Below, in pieces: positions 35,871 to 44,174 of a stretch of DNA of 64,000 nt. The DNA lies in contig NZ_JARGEL010000017.1 in the NCBI RefSeq assembly GCF_029211265.1, forward strand, positions 62,001-126,000. Reading direction: 5' to 3'. This DNA comes from Extensimonas soli (GTDB lineage Bacteria > Pseudomonadota > Gammaproteobacteria > Burkholderiales > Burkholderiaceae_C). Below the pieces are notes generated by a model. It was given only the letters and a program-made list of their open reading frames with translations. It was not told where the DNA came from and did not search any database. The translations under genes and the position numbers were made by a program. Numbering within the stretch: position 1 is the stretch's first letter; the number at the start of each line of letters is the position of its first letter.

Positions 35871-36497
35871 ATGATCTTCGCGTGTGTCAACACCAAGGGC
35901 GGCGTCGGCAAGACCACGACCGCCGTGCATCTGGCAGTGATGCTGGCCCGTCAGGGCAAGACGCTGCTCATCGACGGCGACCCGCAGGCTTCGGCCGCGA
36001 GCTGGGCCGCATGGCGTCGTGAGACGCAATACGACCCGTCGCCCACCACCACCTGCCTCGCTGGCAAGGCGATCCTCAGTGAAGGCAAGCAACTGGCCAC
36101 CGGCTTTGAGCATGTCGTCGTTGATGCGGGTGGCCGTGATTCCGTGGGCCTGCGCTCCGCGCTGTTGCTGGCCCAGCGTGCCGTGATCCCGGTCGGTGCG
36201 TCCAACCTTGACGCCGCCGCGATGACCGACTTGCTCGAAGTCGTCGAGCTGGCCCGCGACTACAACCCCGAGCTGGACGTGCGCGTGCTGCTGACCCGCG
36301 TCGATCCGCGCACCAAGGATGCGGCCGAGATGCTGGAATTCTTGGCCGAGCAGAAGCTGACTGTATTACCTACAAAAGTCTGCGAGCGGGTGGCTTTCCG
36401 CCGTGCCATCGGCGAGGGCGCGACCGTTCAGGAGCTGGGTCGCGACCAAGCCGCCATTGCCGAGATGGAAGCCTTCTTCAAGGAGGTGATGGCATGA
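35871..36497 (+). CDS. parA: ParA-family partition ATPase
   Basis: The 208-residue Walker-type ATPase has a deviant P-loop with the signature lysine (CVNTKGGVGKTTTAVHLA), the Walker A-prime region LLIDGDPQASAASWA and the switch segment VVVDAGGRDS. Its size and lack of an N-terminal HTH put it in the small type Ib ParA group, which works with a ribbon-helix-helix partner. The following gene is such a protein and overlaps it by 4 bp. AGGAGCACCC gives the ribosome site. It moves plasmid copies over the nucleoid. Confidence 0.94.
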   Translation: MIFACVNTKGGVGKTTTAVHLAVMLARQGKTLLIDGDPQASAASWAAWRRETQYDPSPTTTCLAGKAILSEGKQLATGFEHVVVDAGGRDSVGLRSALLLAQRAVIPVGASNLDAAAMTDLLEVVELARDYNPELDVRVLLTRVDPRTKDAAEMLEFLAEQKLTVLPTKVCERVAFRRAIGEGATVQELGRDQAAIAEMEAFFKEVMA

Positions 36498-36817
36498 GCA
36501 TGAAGGGCAAGCCCAACACGGCGCAGTTCAAGCCGCCCAAAGACCCGACCGCCTTCCTCGAAGGCGGGGAGGCCGACAAGGCAGAAAAGCCGCTGGTCGC
36601 CCCTGCGGCCGTGACCACGCCACCGGCCGCCACGCCGCCCGCTGCCGAGGAAACGCAGCGCTACGGCCGCGCTCGGGTGCAAAAAATCTTCAACTTCCCC
36701 GAGGAACTGGCTGATCGCCTGCGCCGCGAAGCGCTCAAGCGCTCGGAAGAGAAGGGCGGCCGGGTCACGGAGAAGGACATCGTGATCGAGGCGCTGGAAG
36801 CCTTCCTCAAGGGCTGA
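36494..36817 (+). CDS. Ribbon-helix-helix partition partner (ParG/ParB-like)
   Basis: The 107-residue protein has a Pro/Ala-rich flexible N-terminus (about 55 residues) and a C-terminal RHH-like part, RVQKIFNFPEELADRLRREALKRSEEKGGRVTEKDIVIEALEAFL. That is the ParG layout: a mobile tail that stimulates ParA and a DNA-binding dimer domain. The likely target is the AT-rich palindrome, since one copy directly abuts its stop codon and others flank parA. This is inference. Confidence 0.8.
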   Translation: MSMKGKPNTAQFKPPKDPTAFLEGGEADKAEKPLVAPAAVTTPPAATPPAAEETQRYGRARVQKIFNFPEELADRLRREALKRSEEKGGRVTEKDIVIEALEAFLKG

Positions 36818-36852
36818 TAGGTATATATATACCTATCTATGTATATATATAA
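36816..36852. repeat. AT-rich backbone repeat, copy 5 (contains perfect 22-bp palindrome)
   Basis: 36816-36837 is a perfect palindrome, two halves of GATAGGTATAT; the second stretch TATGTATATATATAA follows at 36838-36852. Located between the RHH gene and the ParC-like gene. Confidence 0.87.
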
Positions 36853-36966
36853 CGACGTTCAATATGGACTATAGTCCATACAAACGCTGACACTCACACG
36901 ATACAGCGACGGTCGCAACGAAAACTGATATTGTTGCGGTTGGGCGCGGAATAGGGTATAAAAGCG

Positions 36967-37278
36967 ATGTTGACGACAACTGCAAGTGTGGTCGCGCCAA
37001 AAATCTTGAAGGAACTCATCGCCGCTGGGTCGGTTTCAGCCGCCCGAGTGGAACCCGGTGACAAGGGCCTCTTGATCGTGGTGCGAGCCGGAATGAATGA
37101 GCGAGTGCTGGGTGCGGCCCGAGGTGGCCTCCGGTACTTTCAGAGCCTCGATGGAGCTGCAAGCGTCTTGCAGTCCTACGGGATCATGAAGTTTGACGTG
37201 AACACGGAGCACTGGGTGCCCAAGACGATGGTGCGCGGCTACAAGCAAGCCCCGGCGTCTTTGGATGCCGACGAGTGA
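36967..37278 (+). CDS. ParC-like partition-associated protein
   Basis: The 103-residue protein has the pattern LKELIAAGSVSAARVEPGDKGLLIVVRAGMNERVLGAARGGLRYFQSLDGAASVL, which I recognise as the small ParC-family partition-associated proteins found next to parA/parB on broad-host plasmids. The biochemical role of that family is not established. It lies downstream of the parA pair with copy 5 of the AT-rich repeat in its promoter region. Confidence 0.65.
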   Translation: MLTTTASVVAPKILKELIAAGSVSAARVEPGDKGLLIVVRAGMNERVLGAARGGLRYFQSLDGAASVLQSYGIMKFDVNTEHWVPKTMVRGYKQAPASLDADE

Positions 37279-37340
37279 TCCGTGATGACTACGAAGGAGA
37301 GAGCTGACCAGACAGCGAAAACTGGACGATCAGAAAAGCA

Positions 37341-37366
37341 AAAGCCCGCTTTGGCGAGCGGGCTTT
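37341..37366 (+). terminator. Hairpin terminator after ParC-like gene
   Basis: AAAGCCCGCT and AGCGGGCTTT form a perfect 10-bp stem with a TTGGCG loop, ending in a short T run. The symmetric A/T edges allow use in both directions. Confidence 0.75.
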
Positions 37367-37527
37367 GCATAGAAACCGGGCTGGGAGCCCAGACTAAAAA
37401 CGAGGAGCAGCCTTGGCGGGCTACTTCATCGTGCGTCAGTGAGACCTAACGGATAAGGTTCATTGTACGCAGTCTGACCCCAGCACGCAAGCGTGCGCTC
37501 GCCCATACGGACGAGTGATGAGGGGTT

Positions 37528-38745
37528 ATGACGGCGACAACGGCACAGAAAACAGACAACCAGACAGATCGCTTTTTCCAGTCGGGCACCGCGCTGAATC
37601 GCGTGCTCACGGAAGCGCCGTACCTGCCTCGGTGCTCTGACGACAAGACGGCCACCCGAGTCCGGCCGCGCGAATACGCCATTCGCTACCCCTACATGCA
37701 GGTCAATCGGCCCGGCTTCGTGAGCTGGCTGATCTTCGATCTCGACCACACCAAGGCGATGATCTGGGAGGACGCAGGGCTTCCCGCTCCCAACCTGATC
37801 GTCCGCAACCGCCAAAGCGGCCACAGCCACCTCTACTACGCGATTCCCCCGGTCTGCACGACCGAGGCCGCCCGCAGCAAGCCCATCGCCTACATGAAGG
37901 CCGTTTATGAGGCCTTCGCTGCCCGGCTCGATGCCGACACCGACTTCCACAGCGGCCCCGTGGCCAAGACGCCCGGCCATCCTTGGTGGCTGACGCACGA
38001 GCTGCACGCCCACGTCTACGAGCTGGGGGAGTTGGCCGACTACGTGGACTTGGCTGTGTCCAGCCCGTGGGGCAAGGGGCCTCAGTTCGACGAGGTGAGC
38101 CATTCCCGGCACTGCATCCTCTTCGAGCACCTGCGCCACTACGCCTATTCCATCGTGAACCGTGAGCGCGAGCGCGGCTCTTTTGCCACCTTCACGCGGC
38201 TGCTCGAAGCCTACGCGCACAACCGCAACAGCTTCCAGAAGCTGGGCTTCATGGAGAACCTGGCCCAGTCCTCACTCAAGGCCACGGTGAAGTCGGTCGC
38301 CCGCTGGACGTGGGATCGCTACACCGGCTGCGGCCGGTGCCACCGGGGCGTGATGCAGCTCGACAAGGACTTGCCGCTGATCGAGCGGCAGCGCCTCGCC
38401 GCCGCCCGCACCCACGACGTGCGCCACAAGGCTACCGAGTCCAAGGTGCGCGCCGCGTGCCGCCTGCTGCAACAGAAGGGCGAAGCCCTCACGCAAGCCG
38501 CTATCGGCCGCGTGGCGGGCCTCACGAGGCAGACGGTGGCCACCTACAAACATGTGCTCGAAGAAGTGCTCAAGCCCGTCGCTGTGGCGATTTTGGGAGG
38601 CGCTTCGGGCAAGGCCGACGATGTTAAACATGGTGCACATCAGGTAACTGCCGCCCCGCAGGGGGCCGGGGTTCCGGGTGCTGCATCGGTGTCCCTTGAG
38701 CTGTTTCCTGCCGGGCCGGGTGTGGTGCCCGTGCTCGATGGCTGA
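37528..38745 (+). CDS. Plasmid replication initiator (replicase/primase family)
   Basis: The 405-residue protein resembles the ColE2-type Replicase family. Its N-terminal part contains FVSWLIFDLDHTKAM, LPAPNLIVRNRQSGHSHLYYAI and AKTPGHPWWLTH. A PriCT-like middle is followed by an HTH near residues 325-350 (AIGRVAGLTRQTVATYKHVLEE). Such Rep proteins synthesise the primer at the origin. It follows the partition genes after a terminator. This marks the stretch as a plasmid replicon core. Confidence 0.87.
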   Translation: MTATTAQKTDNQTDRFFQSGTALNRVLTEAPYLPRCSDDKTATRVRPREYAIRYPYMQVNRPGFVSWLIFDLDHTKAMIWEDAGLPAPNLIVRNRQSGHSHLYYAIPPVCTTEAARSKPIAYMKAVYEAFAARLDADTDFHSGPVAKTPGHPWWLTHELHAHVYELGELADYVDLAVSSPWGKGPQFDEVSHSRHCILFEHLRHYAYSIVNRERERGSFATFTRLLEAYAHNRNSFQKLGFMENLAQSSLKATVKSVARWTWDRYTGCGRCHRGVMQLDKDLPLIERQRLAAARTHDVRHKATESKVRAACRLLQQKGEALTQAAIGRVAGLTRQTVATYKHVLEEVLKPVAVAILGGASGKADDVKHGAHQVTAAPQGAGVPGAASVSLELFPAGPGVVPVLDG

Positions 38746-38816
38746 GATGGAGCTGGTTTTGGTTTTGAGTAGCCCAAGCGTTTTTCAAACGCGAGTAGCC
38801 GCAAGTGGGTTGTGGG

Positions 38817-38833
38817 TAAGTCCGCAGGACTTA
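38817..38833. other. Short dyad downstream of rep, possible origin element
   Basis: TAAGTCC-GCA-GGACTTA is a perfect 7-bp dyad with a 3-bp centre, 72 bp after the rep stop, in a 209-bp gene-free stretch (38746-38954). ColE2-type origins lie just downstream of rep, so this is a candidate part of oriV. Confidence 0.4.
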
Positions 38834-38954
38834 TCCATCATCCCGCGCGCAGGGCGAAGCCCGGAGGGTGTTCCGCCGCGCGTCAGCGCGGCCCCCCCTT
38901 CACTTGTCGGCGTGGCGGCCGTGTCGGTTGAATGGAGTTCGGAGGATGTAGCGT

Positions 38955-39308
38955 ATGGCTCGACGGTCTTTTGACGATGAAACGCTCGCATGGGTGCGAG
39001 AGATGCCGCTGTCGCAGGTGCTCGACAAGCTGCGCGACGATGGGCAGTTGTTCTGGCGTCGCGATCCCGACTTCGTGCCGGAGAAGGACAAGCGGACGGT
39101 GCGGCTGTTTTTGTCGTCGCCCTCGGGCTTCGCTTGGGAAGTTCTGGTGACGGGCCTCAAGTGGTTTGACGTGCGCGCAGGGAAGGGTGGAGGTGGCGGC
39201 ATCGACCTCGTGATGCACCTGCTGGGCATCGACTTTGTGAAGGCCGTCAAGCTGCTTTCGTCTGGTGCCGGTGTGGCTGGCCAGCGTCGTCCAGTTCAGC
39301 CGCAGTGA
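38955..39308 (+). CDS. Primase/mobilisation-linked DNA-binding domain protein (partial-type)
   Basis: The 117-residue protein, with GGAGG upstream of ATG 38955, contains FAWEVLVTGLKWFDVRAGKGGGGGIDLVMHLLGIDFVKAVKLL. This is the CHC2-like N-terminal module that precedes a TOPRIM domain in plasmid primases of MobA/TraC-linked type, but the zinc cysteines and the TOPRIM part are missing. It may be a stand-alone module or a truncated gene. Downstream 480 bp have no continuation. Confidence 0.65.
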   Translation: MARRSFDDETLAWVREMPLSQVLDKLRDDGQLFWRRDPDFVPEKDKRTVRLFLSSPSGFAWEVLVTGLKWFDVRAGKGGGGGIDLVMHLLGIDFVKAVKLLSSGAGVAGQRRPVQPQ

Positions 39309-39790
39309 AATCCGGGCGGCTCGCTGCTGCGCATCGACCGGGCTCTCGTGCTTCGCATCGAGCCTCGTGCCGAGTTTCGACCCCTGCGGGCTTCGATCTT
39401 CCCTCCCGTTGGTCGGCCTGCCGCTTTCGCCGTCCCGGCGACCGAAACCCCTTCGGTTTCGGCTTCCCGCGTGGGGTCTTGCCCCACACGTCGCGGGGGA
39501 ATGTGGGCGGGCTTTGCCCTTGACATCCCCCTCTGACGTGAGGCTCTGGTCGTTCCAGCCGCATCAAGGGTGCGCTGCGCCGTGATCCTCACCCGTTCGG
39601 TGCTCGGGCTGCGCCCTGTGCTCCGCGTGCGGCTTCCGGTCACGCCCTTGACCCGGCTTCCACTTGAAAACCGTATGTATATAGGTAGGTATATATATAC
39701 ATAAAGCGAGGAAATCAAGCGGCTTGTGTGGTGCTCGGAGCGTCGTGACGCAAGGATGGTGGCTTGTTCAATCACCGGAGATCGACTCCC
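39309..39790. other. Gene-free GC-rich stretch with two hairpins
   Basis: No supportable gene in 482 bp. Two adjacent stem-loops are visible: CCGAAACC/GGTTTCGG at 39442-39462 and GTGGGG/CCCCAC at 39471-39487. An AT-rich repeat copy lies at 39673-39703. The layout could suit a single-strand origin or transfer origin, but nothing decisive is seen. Confidence 0.4.
39673..39703. repeat. AT-rich backbone repeat, copy 6
   Basis: Identical over 31 bp to 33741-33771, 5.9 kb away, in the same orientation. Confidence 0.87.
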
Positions 39791-39913
39791 ATGCAAACCA
39801 CCAAAACCACCCCGTACCACTGCGCCGAGCTGCGGCGCTCTGTGCCCGTGATCCAGCGCATCGAGTGGGTGAGCGGGATCGGCCAAGACGATGCCGAGCC
39901 GGTTGTGCTCGCC
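39791..39913 (+). pseudogene. Truncated hypothetical gene cut by IS1071
   Basis: ATG 39791 opens MQTTKTTPYHCAELRRSVPV and continues VIQRIEWVSGIGQDDAEPVVLA before the IS1071 end at 39914; the frame then stops inside the inverted repeat. The sequence on the far side of IS1071 does not continue it. No family recognised. Confidence 0.55.
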
Positions 39914-40014
39914 GGGGTCTCCTCGTTTTCAGTGCAATAAGTGACGGTACGAAAAGCTAGCACTGGCGCGGAGGTGGTGTTGGTAGATCGTTGATTTCAT
40001 TGACTTTCCTGTTC
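39914..40014. repeat. IS1071 inverted repeat, left copy
   Basis: Perfect complement of 43017-43117; partial pairing continues a few bases further in. Confidence 0.95.
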
Positions 40015-40056
40015 ACTTTCAAATCTGCGATTCGTGGCGTCAAACCGTGGTCGGTT

Positions 40057-42972
40057 TCATCCATTGGTGCCAGTTATCGATGCATTTGGCCGCGAAGGCA
40101 GGATTTGGTCAGCATAGCGGTCAACCGGGAAGCGAAACACACCCCGCAAGTTGATGCTCTCCAGCCTGGTGGGCGCAATCTTCCCGATCAGTTCCGGTGG
40201 AATGACCTGGCGGCGGTTCGACCAGCGATCCAGGACCGCCTGCATCTGTGAGGTATTCCACGCCATCACGATGTTGGCCATCAGGCTCAACGCATCGGCC
40301 ACAGCCTGCATTTCATCGACACGTTTGGCCTGCGCCGGGCTGATCCGGCCGGTATAAATGGCGCGCTTGAGGGCGTTAACAGCCTCGCCCCGATTGAGCA
40401 CCCGGCGCAACTCGTTCCTGAAAGCGTCCTTGACAAAGTAGTCAGCCAAAAACGCCGTACGCAGCAACCGCCCCAATTGCACGCCAGCCTCATAGATTGG
40501 ATCGCCCTGGGCGGCAGAACCGAACCGCGCAAGAGCTGCCACCGCACTGGCATGTCCGCTCATGACCGAGGCTGCCAGGTGCACCAGACTATCCCAATGC
40601 TTTTCGATCAAAGCGACGTCGACATTGGCTTCGCACACCGCAGCGATTTCTGCGGGCACTTTGGTGCCGCGTGGCACAAAGAGGTGGCGCTGTTTGAGTT
40701 CCTTCAACCGCGGGCAAAGATCAAAACCAAGCAAACGGGCATGTGACATGGCAAAGTCGGTGTAGCCATGGGTATCCACAGCAAGCTGGCTGGTCTCCAG
40801 CTTTTCTTGGCGGATGACACCTTCAATGGCCACGCCCGCCTGGCGCTCATTGAGCACAAAGGGCTGCGCATGGAAGATGCCCCACCGGTCTTTTACATGG
40901 GAGTAGATTCCAATGGAAGGTGTGTTGCGCCGAGGATCAAGCCGGGCTTGCCACACCCGTTTGGTGGTCTCCATGCTCATCATGTCAGAAGATGCCAAAT
41001 CGGACCGCCCCCAGGTGGCGGCAATCGGGTGTCGCTGCATGAATTCCAGCACAGCCTGGCAGGCCTGGCTCAGACGCCGTTCGTCCCGCGCCCAGCGCAT
41101 GGCCTGGCGAATGCTGGTGGCAGACAATTGCGGAATCATGCGCGCGCATTCGACCGCAGTCAGACTGGTGCCGTGGGCCATGATGCCGGCATAGACCATC
41201 AGCAGCTCGTCGGTAGAGCGCGGCTCACGTCCGAGCATGATCCAGCTAAAGCGCACCTGGGCGTCAACGGCCAGAATCACTTCCGGCAATTGAACCTCAC
41301 CGATGCGGTGATCCAAAGCCGCGCGCAGCTTGGTCACTTCTGGGTCTTCGTCCTCTGCGGGCAATGGCGACAAATGGAGTTCATCATCCACGCGCAGTAC
41401 GCCACTGCGGGCTGCAGCGGCCACCGCATCGACACCGGCAGTTACTCTGGCCAGCAAAGGCTTCAAGAAAGTGGCAGCCTTGCTGGGTAACGATAGACGG
41501 GCATAGTGTTTCTTGGACTCTGCCTGCCAACGCTCGTCCGTGAAGAACAAGCGCGCACGACCCCGAAAGCTCAGGCTGTGCTCAATCCAGACCGAGCCAT
41601 TGCGCACCGCGCGGCGCAGGGCAAACAGGGTGGCCACCTCCAACGCCTGAAACGCCCGTTCCCGGTCTGGGCTGGAGATCGAAACCTGCCAGATCATTCC
41701 CAGACTTGGTGCCACCACTTCAACTGGCAGCTTTCTGGATCCTTTGAGATATAAAGCTTGCAGCTTGGCAAGGTACTCGATGGCAGGATGCTCGCCGGTG
41801 GCCTGCCAGGGCAGCTTTGCAATGGCGACGAGCAACGACCGCGCGGGGCGAATTCCATCAATCAATCCCTCGCGGACCAGGGAGGCCCTGCTCGGTGGTT
41901 TGCGTTTCTGGGTTTCGGTGATCAAGGCTTCAAGACGGGCACGCAACTCAGCATCTGGCACCGCACCTTGCGCGCTCAAGGCAACAAGTTCGCCGAGCAG
42001 CGTTTTGTACATTGCGGCCCAATTGACGGTAGCGGGGACATCGGCGGCAGCCTGACGCCACAGATCGGCGATCCGGCGCTGCACCATAAGGATCAACTGG
42101 TCTGTGGTGGTGAACAGGCAATACCGAAGAAAGCATGCGACCTCCACGGTGCGCGCTGGCTCTTTGATCTTGGCTCCGGCTGAGGGCGGCCTGGAGACAA
42201 GTCGGCGCGCGTAGCGGCGCAAGATGAGATCGGGGATGTCTGCCAGGTGCTTATGAACGTCCAGCGTGTAAAGCAGGTCGATGCGCTCCAGTACCTCGCT
42301 GATTTGGCGGGTTGAGTGTTTCGCCGGTGCAGCCCATAGCCAACTCTGCTGGGTTTGTCCATCTGGGCGCAGCTCTGAAACTGAGGCTCGCCAGCGATCA
42401 AGTGTTGCTGGATCAACGCTGGCGGCGATGGCGGTGCCTGTTTCAACTTCAAGCTGGGCAAGTGCCGCCGCAATCAGTGTCCGAATTGCCCGCTCGTGCA
42501 CGATCACCAGCTTGTTCTTGTACAGCCATTGACGCGCCCGCACGAGTAGCTGATCGCGGTCGGCGCAGCGCGCCACTTCGTCGCGCAGTTCACGTACCAG
42601 TGAGCGGCGCTGGTGCTCGCTCATCCACTGGAATCCAAGGACCGTGCAGGCTACTTGTTGGTGATCGAATAGCGTGCGCCCGCGTTCATACATGGCTCTC
42701 AGCGAGGCGACTTCTGGTGCTGCAATGCCAAGCTCGTTGCCAAGGTGGCGCCACAAGGCTACTGGAATTACCCGAAAGGCACCGAGCAAACGCCCACTCA
42801 TGCGCAGGAAACCAATATGGAGCGCCAGACCAAGCTTGTGGGAATCACCTCGGCGTGCATTGATTGCGTCGCGCTCGGCACCATCGAAGGTGAAAAATGC
42901 CTTCATCTCGAAGTCGCTGATATCGCGGGGGAGCCCACGCATCCCCAAAAACGTTGTGTGCCAACCCTGCAT
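40057..42972 (-). CDS. tnpA: IS1071 transposase (Tn3-family TnpA)
   Basis: The 971-residue transposase starts at ATG 42972 with TGAGG upstream (a TTG 12 bp earlier is possible). It contains the Tn3-type DDE domain with TWGRSDLASSDMMSMETT, GIYSHVKDRWGIFHAQPF and LAVDTHGYTDFAM. Its length matches the known IS1071 protein. It shares little with the Tn21-type TnpA at 30-33 kb beyond the family core. Confidence 0.96.
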   Translation of the reverse strand: MQGWHTTFLGMRGLPRDISDFEMKAFFTFDGAERDAINARRGDSHKLGLALHIGFLRMSGRLLGAFRVIPVALWRHLGNELGIAAPEVASLRAMYERGRTLFDHQQVACTVLGFQWMSEHQRRSLVRELRDEVARCADRDQLLVRARQWLYKNKLVIVHERAIRTLIAAALAQLEVETGTAIAASVDPATLDRWRASVSELRPDGQTQQSWLWAAPAKHSTRQISEVLERIDLLYTLDVHKHLADIPDLILRRYARRLVSRPPSAGAKIKEPARTVEVACFLRYCLFTTTDQLILMVQRRIADLWRQAAADVPATVNWAAMYKTLLGELVALSAQGAVPDAELRARLEALITETQKRKPPSRASLVREGLIDGIRPARSLLVAIAKLPWQATGEHPAIEYLAKLQALYLKGSRKLPVEVVAPSLGMIWQVSISSPDRERAFQALEVATLFALRRAVRNGSVWIEHSLSFRGRARLFFTDERWQAESKKHYARLSLPSKAATFLKPLLARVTAGVDAVAAAARSGVLRVDDELHLSPLPAEDEDPEVTKLRAALDHRIGEVQLPEVILAVDAQVRFSWIMLGREPRSTDELLMVYAGIMAHGTSLTAVECARMIPQLSATSIRQAMRWARDERRLSQACQAVLEFMQRHPIAATWGRSDLASSDMMSMETTKRVWQARLDPRRNTPSIGIYSHVKDRWGIFHAQPFVLNERQAGVAIEGVIRQEKLETSQLAVDTHGYTDFAMSHARLLGFDLCPRLKELKQRHLFVPRGTKVPAEIAAVCEANVDVALIEKHWDSLVHLAASVMSGHASAVAALARFGSAAQGDPIYEAGVQLGRLLRTAFLADYFVKDAFRNELRRVLNRGEAVNALKRAIYTGRISPAQAKRVDEMQAVADALSLMANIVMAWNTSQMQAVLDRWSNRRQVIPPELIGKIAPTRLESINLRGVFRFPVDRYADQILPSRPNASITGTNG

Positions 42973-43016
42973 CGTGAACCTCAAAAGTGGGAGGCCACCA
43001 TACCCGTTTACAAAGC

Positions 43017-43117
43017 GAACAGGAAAGTCAATGAAATCAACGATCTACCAACACCACCTCCGCGCCAGTGCTAGCTTTTCGTACCGTCACTTATTGCACT
43101 GAAAACGAGGAGACCCC
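43017..43117. repeat. IS1071 inverted repeat, right copy
   Basis: Perfect complement of 39914-40014. Confidence 0.95.
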
Positions 43118-43358
43118 TGATCACATCCAGTGGGCTCGCGTGAAGGTTGCGAACGTGCGCGATCCGAACGGCAGCCAGAAGCGCTGCGTCGTTCAGTTAC
43201 GACTCCGTAACCTGCCCGATGTGGTCTTTGCCATCACGCAGCTCGAGGCACGGGCAGCCGTTGACGAGGCAGCCAACCGCCTTGCTCGGGTTTTGGCGCA
43301 AAGGTTACGGCGCAATCGAACAGGCAAGCATCAAAGCCTTTCGGCCTTGCCCGTGTGA
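43118..43358 (+). pseudogene. HPF/RaiA-type ribosome hibernation factor, C-terminal fragment
   Basis: In frame from the IS1071 edge the sequence reads IQWARVKVANVRDPNGSQKR then CVVQLRLRNLPDVVF and EARAAVDEAANRLARVLAQRL. That is the second strand-helix part of HPF/RaiA domain proteins (form DKRCxxEARLxGxPPVAVT...AxDxAxxKLxRxL). The N-terminal 40 or so residues are missing. No start codon is left, so it is a remnant. Confidence 0.72.
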
Positions 43359-43425
43359 GCGCAATTCGGTAGCTTTCGCCTACCCGCAGCCAACATACAA
43401 CCATCTCCCAAGAGGACCGCGCCTG

Positions 43426-44088
43426 ATGCAAAACCGTATGACGATGACGCGCACCGACGCCTCGGTGCTGTCGACCAACAAGGTCATCCGTAACACCTAC
43501 ATGCTGCTGTCGTTGACGCTGGCGTTCTCGGCGTTGACCGCCGGGCTGTCGATGGCCATGGGCGCTCCACGCCTGGGAATCATCGTCACGCTCGTGGGCT
43601 ACTTCGGTCTGCTGTTTGCGACCACGAAGTTCCGCAACAGCAGCCTCGGCATCGTGTTCGTGTTCGCGCTGACCGGCTTCATGGGCTTCACGCTCGGCCC
43701 GATCATCTCGTCCTACCTGGCGCTGCCCAACGGCGGCAGCATCGTCATGCAGGCGATGGCCGGCACCGCGGCGATCTTCCTCGGCCTGTCGGCGTATGCG
43801 GTGACGACCAAGAAGGACTTCTCCTTCATGGGCGGTTTCCTGATGGTCGGGATCCTGGTGGCCTTCCTTGCCGGCCTGGGCGCGATCTTCTTCTCGATCC
43901 CCGCGCTGTCGCTCACGGTGTCCGCAGCGTTCGTCATGCTGATGTCGGGCCTCATCCTCTATGAGACCAGCAACATTATTCACGGCGGCGAAACCAACTA
44001 CATCATGGCCACCGTCACGCTGTTCGTGTCGATCTTCAACCTCTTCACCAGCCTGCTCCACCTGCTTGGCTTCGCCAACAGCGACTAA
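43426..44088 (+). CDS. Bax inhibitor-1/YccA-family membrane protein
   Basis: The 220-residue protein has seven membrane segments after a short hydrophilic start (ATG 43426 with AGAGGA upstream). Diagnostic stretches are NTYMLLSLTLAFSALTAGLS, FVFALTGFMGFTLGPIISSYL and LYETSNIIHGGETNYIMATVTLFVSIFNLF, with the conserved C-terminal Asp. YccA binds the FtsH protease and family members leak protons or calcium. Its place beside the Ter cluster suggests a shared envelope-stress role, but it may be a bystander. Confidence 0.93.
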   Translation: MQNRMTMTRTDASVLSTNKVIRNTYMLLSLTLAFSALTAGLSMAMGAPRLGIIVTLVGYFGLLFATTKFRNSSLGIVFVFALTGFMGFTLGPIISSYLALPNGGSIVMQAMAGTAAIFLGLSAYAVTTKKDFSFMGGFLMVGILVAFLAGLGAIFFSIPALSLTVSAAFVMLMSGLILYETSNIIHGGETNYIMATVTLFVSIFNLFTSLLHLLGFANSD

Positions 44089-44129
44089 GCCAGAGGTTAC
44101 TCCTCGAGGCCAGCCTGAGGCCGCACTGA

Positions 44130-44170
44130 GGCCGCACAGAGATCGTTCTCTTGTGCGGCCTTCTCTTTTT
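44130..44170 (+). terminator. Rho-independent terminator of YccA-like gene
   Basis: GGCCGCACA and TGTGCGGCC form a stem (44130-44138, 44152-44160) with an extended AGA/TCT inner pairing, followed by TTCTCTTTTT. Confidence 0.88.
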
Positions 44171-44174
44171 GAGA

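Larger units (their letters stand above)
39914..43117 (-). mobile_element. IS1071 (Tn3-family insertion sequence)
   Basis: The element is exactly 3,204 bp, with inverted ends identical over 101 bp (39914-40014 and 43017-43117) beginning GGGGTCTCCTCGTTTTCAGT. It has one 971-residue transposase and no resolvase. These are the known properties of IS1071, the element that flanks xenobiotic gene clusters on betaproteobacterial plasmids. The 5-bp flanks (TCGCC left, TGATC right) do not match, so the present neighbours were brought together by deletion or recombination. Confidence 0.95.

Noticed and set aside
33739..36852. AT-rich repeats as a CRISPR array
   Set aside because: Copies are single, at irregular distances between genes, and mostly self-palindromic; there are no spacers or cas genes.
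39791..43358. One gene split by IS1071 (left hypothetical plus right HPF fragment)
   Set aside because: Joining the flanks gives an immediate TGA and the two halves have unrelated patterns; no target duplication exists.
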